Shown piece by piece: positions 61,397-64,000 of a DNA stretch of 64,000 nt; within the stretch, counting starts at the first letter, position 1; every line of letters begins with the position of its first letter. Location: NCBI GenBank assembly GCA_013359135.1, contig JABWCN010000012.1:44385-108384 (forward strand). Reading direction: 5' to 3'. Under the pieces are notes generated by a model. That model saw only the letters and a program-made list of their open reading frames with translations, had not been told where the DNA came from and did not search any database. The position numbers and the translations under genes are program-made. The stretch comes from Pseudobdellovibrionaceae bacterium (lineage in GTDB: Bacteria; Bdellovibrionota; Bdellovibrionia; Bdellovibrionales; Bdellovibrionaceae).

Positions 61397-61807
61397 ATGA
61401 TAAAACGAGTAGGTTTTTTGCTGTTAATGAGTTTATTAGTTTCTTGCGCTCATCATCGCGATGTTCGCCCTGGTACTGAGGGAGTGCATAAGGTGTTAAT
61501 TCATACTGATGACCAGGAAGAAGGTGCTCGCGATGCGATTGAGCAAGCTAATCATTTTTGTAAAGAAAGAAATCAATACGCAGCTTTTATTAATGAAGAA
61601 AAGAAATACACTGGAAGTATGAATGAAAGTGATTATAAGAACGCAAAGACTGCTGCCAAGGTGGCTAGCATGGTAGGTGGTACAGCTTACGTGTTTGGGG
61701 GCAAAAAGGAATCCACTGCTGGTGGAATTGTTGGTCTTGGTGGAGGTATTGCTGATGCTGCTTTAGGAAAAGGCTATACCGTAGAAATGAAATTTAAGTG
61801 TCAGTAG
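61397..61807 (+). CDS. Lipoprotein with a glycine-zipper segment
   Basis: A 136-residue lipoprotein from the ATG at 61397, which follows AAAGGAGTG. The lipobox is LLVSC (Cys17). A Cys in ANHFCKERNQYAAF and one at the C-terminus (KFKCQ) could pair. The segment ASMVGGTAYVFGGKKESTAGGIVGLGGGIADAALG is a glycine zipper, a membrane-associating pattern. Unknown function. It is probably transcribed separately from the kinase gene, 54 bases upstream. Confidence 0.75.
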   Translation: MIKRVGFLLLMSLLVSCAHHRDVRPGTEGVHKVLIHTDDQEEGARDAIEQANHFCKERNQYAAFINEEKKYTGSMNESDYKNAKTAAKVASMVGGTAYVFGGKKESTAGGIVGLGGGIADAALGKGYTVEMKFKCQ

Positions 61808-61828
61808 TAATTCAGCAATAATAAAGCT

Positions 61829-62560
61829 TTAGTTGAATTCTGCGCTCCACCAAGTTTGAATATCAGAGCAAGGGAAGTCGGTAGGTTTAATACAAAACGT
61901 TCCTCCAGCATGACCCATCATTTTTTTATAGAACAAATTATTTGTGGGTGATCCCCCCTGGAATGGAGAGGGACTCATGAGAGGGCCATAGAATAAATCT
62001 TTAAAGTTCCAAGAATGGCACCTGTTGCAGGTGCCTGTTACTAGACTATTAAGACCTTGATTGTAGATCATTTCGGCTTTGGGTGTGAAAGCTGTGAAAC
62101 TTAGATAAGCAGGTGTAAGACTAAAACTTGGACTAGCTGCATGGGCATAGGCATAAAGCTTATGTGCTTTTGCATTAGCATAGGCAGCAGGAATAGTAAA
62201 AGAGTAGTAATGACCTGCATTTGCTCCTAATGATTGAATATTTGCTAGAGCATTGCCTATTAAGGTACCCGTGCCGACGGGTCCATCAACATAAAAATAG
62301 ACTCTAATAGATTTGTCTTTGTTTTTCGGATCCAAAGCGTAGCCCCATACTTTTCCTGATGCAGAGATAGAATCAAGACTTCCTTTAATAATTCCACTGA
62401 ACTCACTTCCAACTTCTGGATTACCAGAGGTATCTGGTCCTGCTGTTTCTGAATTTTGATCTGTTTGGGCCTGTTGGCTAGGATCAGAACAGTTAGTAAA
62501 AAGAAATGATAAAATAAAACCAGTAATGGCTAAGCTAAAAAAGGCCCTTTGTTTAGTCAT
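61829..62560 (-). CDS. Lipoprotein with a C-type haem motif (CxxCH)
   Basis: A 243-residue lipoprotein from the ATG at 62560, which follows GAGGGGGAAT. The lipobox region is FLFTNC (Cys24). Residues about 50-150 are beta-rich (GKVWGYALDPKNKDKSIRVYFYVDGPVGTGTLIG), a fold known in sugar- or surface-associated proteins, followed by a short region with TGTCNRCHSWNFKDLFYGPLM, a c-type haem site, then two more Cys (FCIKPTDFPCSD). The haem domain is short and lacks an obvious distal Met motif apart from KKMMGHA. Possibly an electron-transfer or haem-sensing surface protein. Confidence 0.72.
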   Translation of the reverse strand: MTKQRAFFSLAITGFILSFLFTNCSDPSQQAQTDQNSETAGPDTSGNPEVGSEFSGIIKGSLDSISASGKVWGYALDPKNKDKSIRVYFYVDGPVGTGTLIGNALANIQSLGANAGHYYSFTIPAAYANAKAHKLYAYAHAASPSFSLTPAYLSFTAFTPKAEMIYNQGLNSLVTGTCNRCHSWNFKDLFYGPLMSPSPFQGGSPTNNLFYKKMMGHAGGTFCIKPTDFPCSDIQTWWSAEFN

Positions 62561-62700
62561 TAAGATTCCCCCTCTAATGAGCACTGATAAAATCTATATT
62601 AAGGACACTAGTCAGCGGCGCTAGTAATGTAAGTATACTAAGATAAAGAGTAAAGAACTAGAAAAACTCACTTATTATTAAAGTGATACAATAGTCAAAG

Positions 62701-64000
62701 TTACTTGAGCGTTCGTTTTTGAGAATCCAAAAATTTCGTAAATAAATGAAGCAGAGTTTGGTCGGCTTGATCTAAAGGCATTTTATAGTGTTTGCTAAAA
62801 AGCTCCAACAGCTGGTTATAACTAGTGGTTCCGTTCAATGAGCAAAATACATCCGCATAGGTTTTTGCGATGATCTGCTGCTGTTTTAGTTCTGAGCTCA
62901 GGGGGATTGGTAAGTCTCTGTTACAAAGCCAATCTGGTAACAATGAGGTGGCTACTTCAGGGATAGAACTTTTTTTTCTCGCAACAAAATTATAAGTTTT
63001 TTCATAACGTTTTTGGCTCTTAATTTCAGACTGAAGATAAGGTAGTGGTTCGACGAAATCCTCACTAACCTCAAAGCCATTTTGAGATAACTTTTCTTTG
63101 ATTTCTTGGGATGTTAATTGTTCAAGTGGATCTGCATGCATAAAGCCAAGAGGTCCATGATTAATCCAAAATCCACCTTTTTTTAAAACGCGGTTTATAA
63201 TAGCGCTCACCTGGTTAAAACTTAAGGGAAGAATATCGATAATCCAAGGAGTAAGAACGACATCTAAAGTTTCATTTTTTAAAGGTAAATGTTGAAAGTC
63301 AGCAAGAATAGGAAAAAAACCAGAGATTTTTTTATAATGTTGATAGCTTAGAATTCTTTCACGACAGACATCATCAAGAGAAAGAGGAAAGCTAGAAATT
63401 TCATAAAGCTTCAAGTTTTTTCCGGACATCATTTTAAGGGCGATCATTAAAAGTAAGGGGTTAAAGTCGATGGCTAAAGTTTTTTGTATTGATAAGTTTA
63501 AATGTAAATCAAGAGCTAAGCGACAGGCTCCAACACCAAGCACAGCCATAGATTCTATTGGTTGAGGTAAATTTTTAAATAATTTTTTACAAATTTCAAG
63601 GCTTAATTCATTTTCATTAGAAGATGTATCATCTCCAAAATCTCTAAAAATATTTTCTAAGTACAAAGCCAGAGTCTGTTGAGAAGGAACGTAGAAGTCA
63701 TGTATATTTTTTGGAATCTCTTGAGCGTTTGTTAAGTTTGGGAAAAAATCATTTAAAATCTCGCTCATTTTTTTTTCATTATAAGCAAAGGCTTCGCTAA
63801 GTTGCTTTAGTCTTTGCTTAGTCAGTGGACTGTTTGTAATTTTTTGTTTTTCTTCAATGATTTGAGAAATCTCATCATTTTCTTCGTATCCATTTTGATT
63901 AATAATAGAAAAAATATTTTTATTTTTTTCTGGGAAATCTAAAAATTTTTTTAATAATTCTTGGAAATTATTTTCATTCCATTTTTTTATAATATTTTTT
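62701..64000 (-). CDS. SAM-dependent methyltransferase, N2227-like, truncated by the window edge
   Basis: The frame from the stop at 62701 stays open through position 64000 with no stop codon, so the start lies outside the window. A start at the ATG at 63768 (355 residues) is possible, but the 77 codons upstream look coding (for example NFQELLKKFLDFPEKNK, then PLTKQRLKQLSEAFAYNEKKMSE), with no ribosome site at that ATG. Motif I is MAVLGVGACRLALDL, followed by TLAIDFNPLLLMIAL and TLDVVLTPWIIDILP, then GGFWINHGPLGF. These resemble the N2227/carnosine N-methyltransferase group more than ordinary class I enzymes. The substrate is unknown. The C-terminal 90 residues form an additional helical domain. 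Confidence 0.75.
   Translation of the reverse strand, partial: KNIIKKWNENNFQELLKKFLDFPEKNKNIFSIINQNGYEENDEISQIIEEKQKITNSPLTKQRLKQLSEAFAYNEKKMSEILNDFFPNLTNAQEIPKNIHDFYVPSQQTLALYLENIFRDFGDDTSSNENELSLEICKKLFKNLPQPIESMAVLGVGACRLALDLHLNLSIQKTLAIDFNPLLLMIALKMMSGKNLKLYEISSFPLSLDDVCRERILSYQHYKKISGFFPILADFQHLPLKNETLDVVLTPWIIDILPLSFNQVSAIINRVLKKGGFWINHGPLGFMHADPLEQLTSQEIKEKLSQNGFEVSEDFVEPLPYLQSEIKSQKRYEKTYNFVARKKSSIPEVATSLLPDWLCNRDLPIPLSSELKQQQIIAKTYADVFCSLNGTTSYNQLLELFSKHYKMPLDQADQTLLHLFTKFLDSQKRTLK

Noticed and set aside
1..64000. tRNA, rRNA, CRISPR arrays or a replication origin
   Set aside because: No cloverleaf with a T-loop GTTCGAATC-type signature, no rRNA segments, no regularly spaced repeats and no DnaA-box cluster were seen by eye. 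A covariance-model scan would be decisive.

Overview
The window is about 64 kb of AT-rich (by eye roughly 36% G+C), densely coding bacterial chromosome with short intergenic gaps and many overlapping genes. Everything points to a Gram-negative, diderm, lipoprotein-rich organism: lipoproteins with boxes such as FNNC and FTNC, an MCE/Mla lipid-transport operon, a LolC/E-type permease, murein-peptide recycling, a large load of secreted hydrolases and secreted coiled-coil proteins, and an orphan CpaF ATPase. The closest fit is a Bdellovibrionota (Bdellovibrio-like, possibly predatory) genome. This is inference from gene content and style, because no rRNA or marker phylogeny is possible here. No tRNA, rRNA, CRISPR array or prophage was seen.

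Layout. 1-4.3 kb: a lipoprotein, then a tandem pair of overlapping secreted coiled-coil paralogues. 4.6-9.0 kb: a tight minus-strand operon of a UDP-sugar-pyrophosphorylase-like protein, a glycerophosphodiesterase and a GlpD-like dehydrogenase, all three carrying signal peptides. 9.2-17.6 kb: PA14/FN3-like lipoprotein, a frameshifted small secreted protein, cysK, an orphan sensor kinase, a VWA-like lipoprotein, hflX. 17.7-21.5 kb: a polyhydroxyalkanoate (PHA) locus (hydrolase, class III/IV-like phaC, a small PhaE-like partner, divergent phaR, phasin) with a perfect palindromic candidate PhaR operator in front of the phasin gene. 21.6-28.8 kb: MFS transporter, hydrolase, secreted S1/P1 nuclease, broken surface-protein genes, malic enzyme. 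29-34.3 kb: a second tandem pair of the coiled-coil family, with an intact 1716-bp insertion sequence inserted seven bases before the upstream gene's likely start codon. 34.5-44.8 kb: secreted PHB-depolymerase-type esterase, a fadA/fadB-type beta-oxidation pair behind a 13-bp tandem repeat, an M14 peptidase, a glycosyltransferase, an AraC regulator and an exported cyclophilin. 44.9-58.2 kb: cpaF, a LEA14-like lipoprotein, an unlisted 48-aa membrane protein, pgsA, a thioesterase, glpX, a START-like protein, ridA, the mlaE-mlaF-mlaD operon, a LolC/E-like permease, and a DAP/lysine cluster (dapD, mpaA-like, lysA). 58.2-64 kb: a secreted HD-like protein, an exported UbiB/AarF-type kinase, two lipoproteins (one with a CxxCH haem motif) and a methyltransferase running off the window end.

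Themes. Carbon and lipid use dominate: glycerophosphodiester breakdown, beta-oxidation, PHA storage, malic enzyme, GlpX gluconeogenesis and salvage of peptidoglycan peptides would fit growth on another cell's lipids and wall. The most unusual signal is a shared mature N-terminus. Six exported proteins of unrelated type (four coiled-coil paralogues, the UDPGP-like protein and the GlpD-like protein) have a Cys a few residues after the predicted signal peptide with Tyr exactly four residues later (CLIRY, CYQFY, CLPYY, CLDYY, CLKNY, CRHHY), and a seventh, broken, gene has CLEKW. This does not fit a lipobox and may be an undescribed sorting or maturation signal. Next in interest are the exported versions of normally cytoplasmic or inner-membrane enzymes (UDPGP, GlpD, AarF kinase) and a MlaF whose ATPase motifs are all altered.
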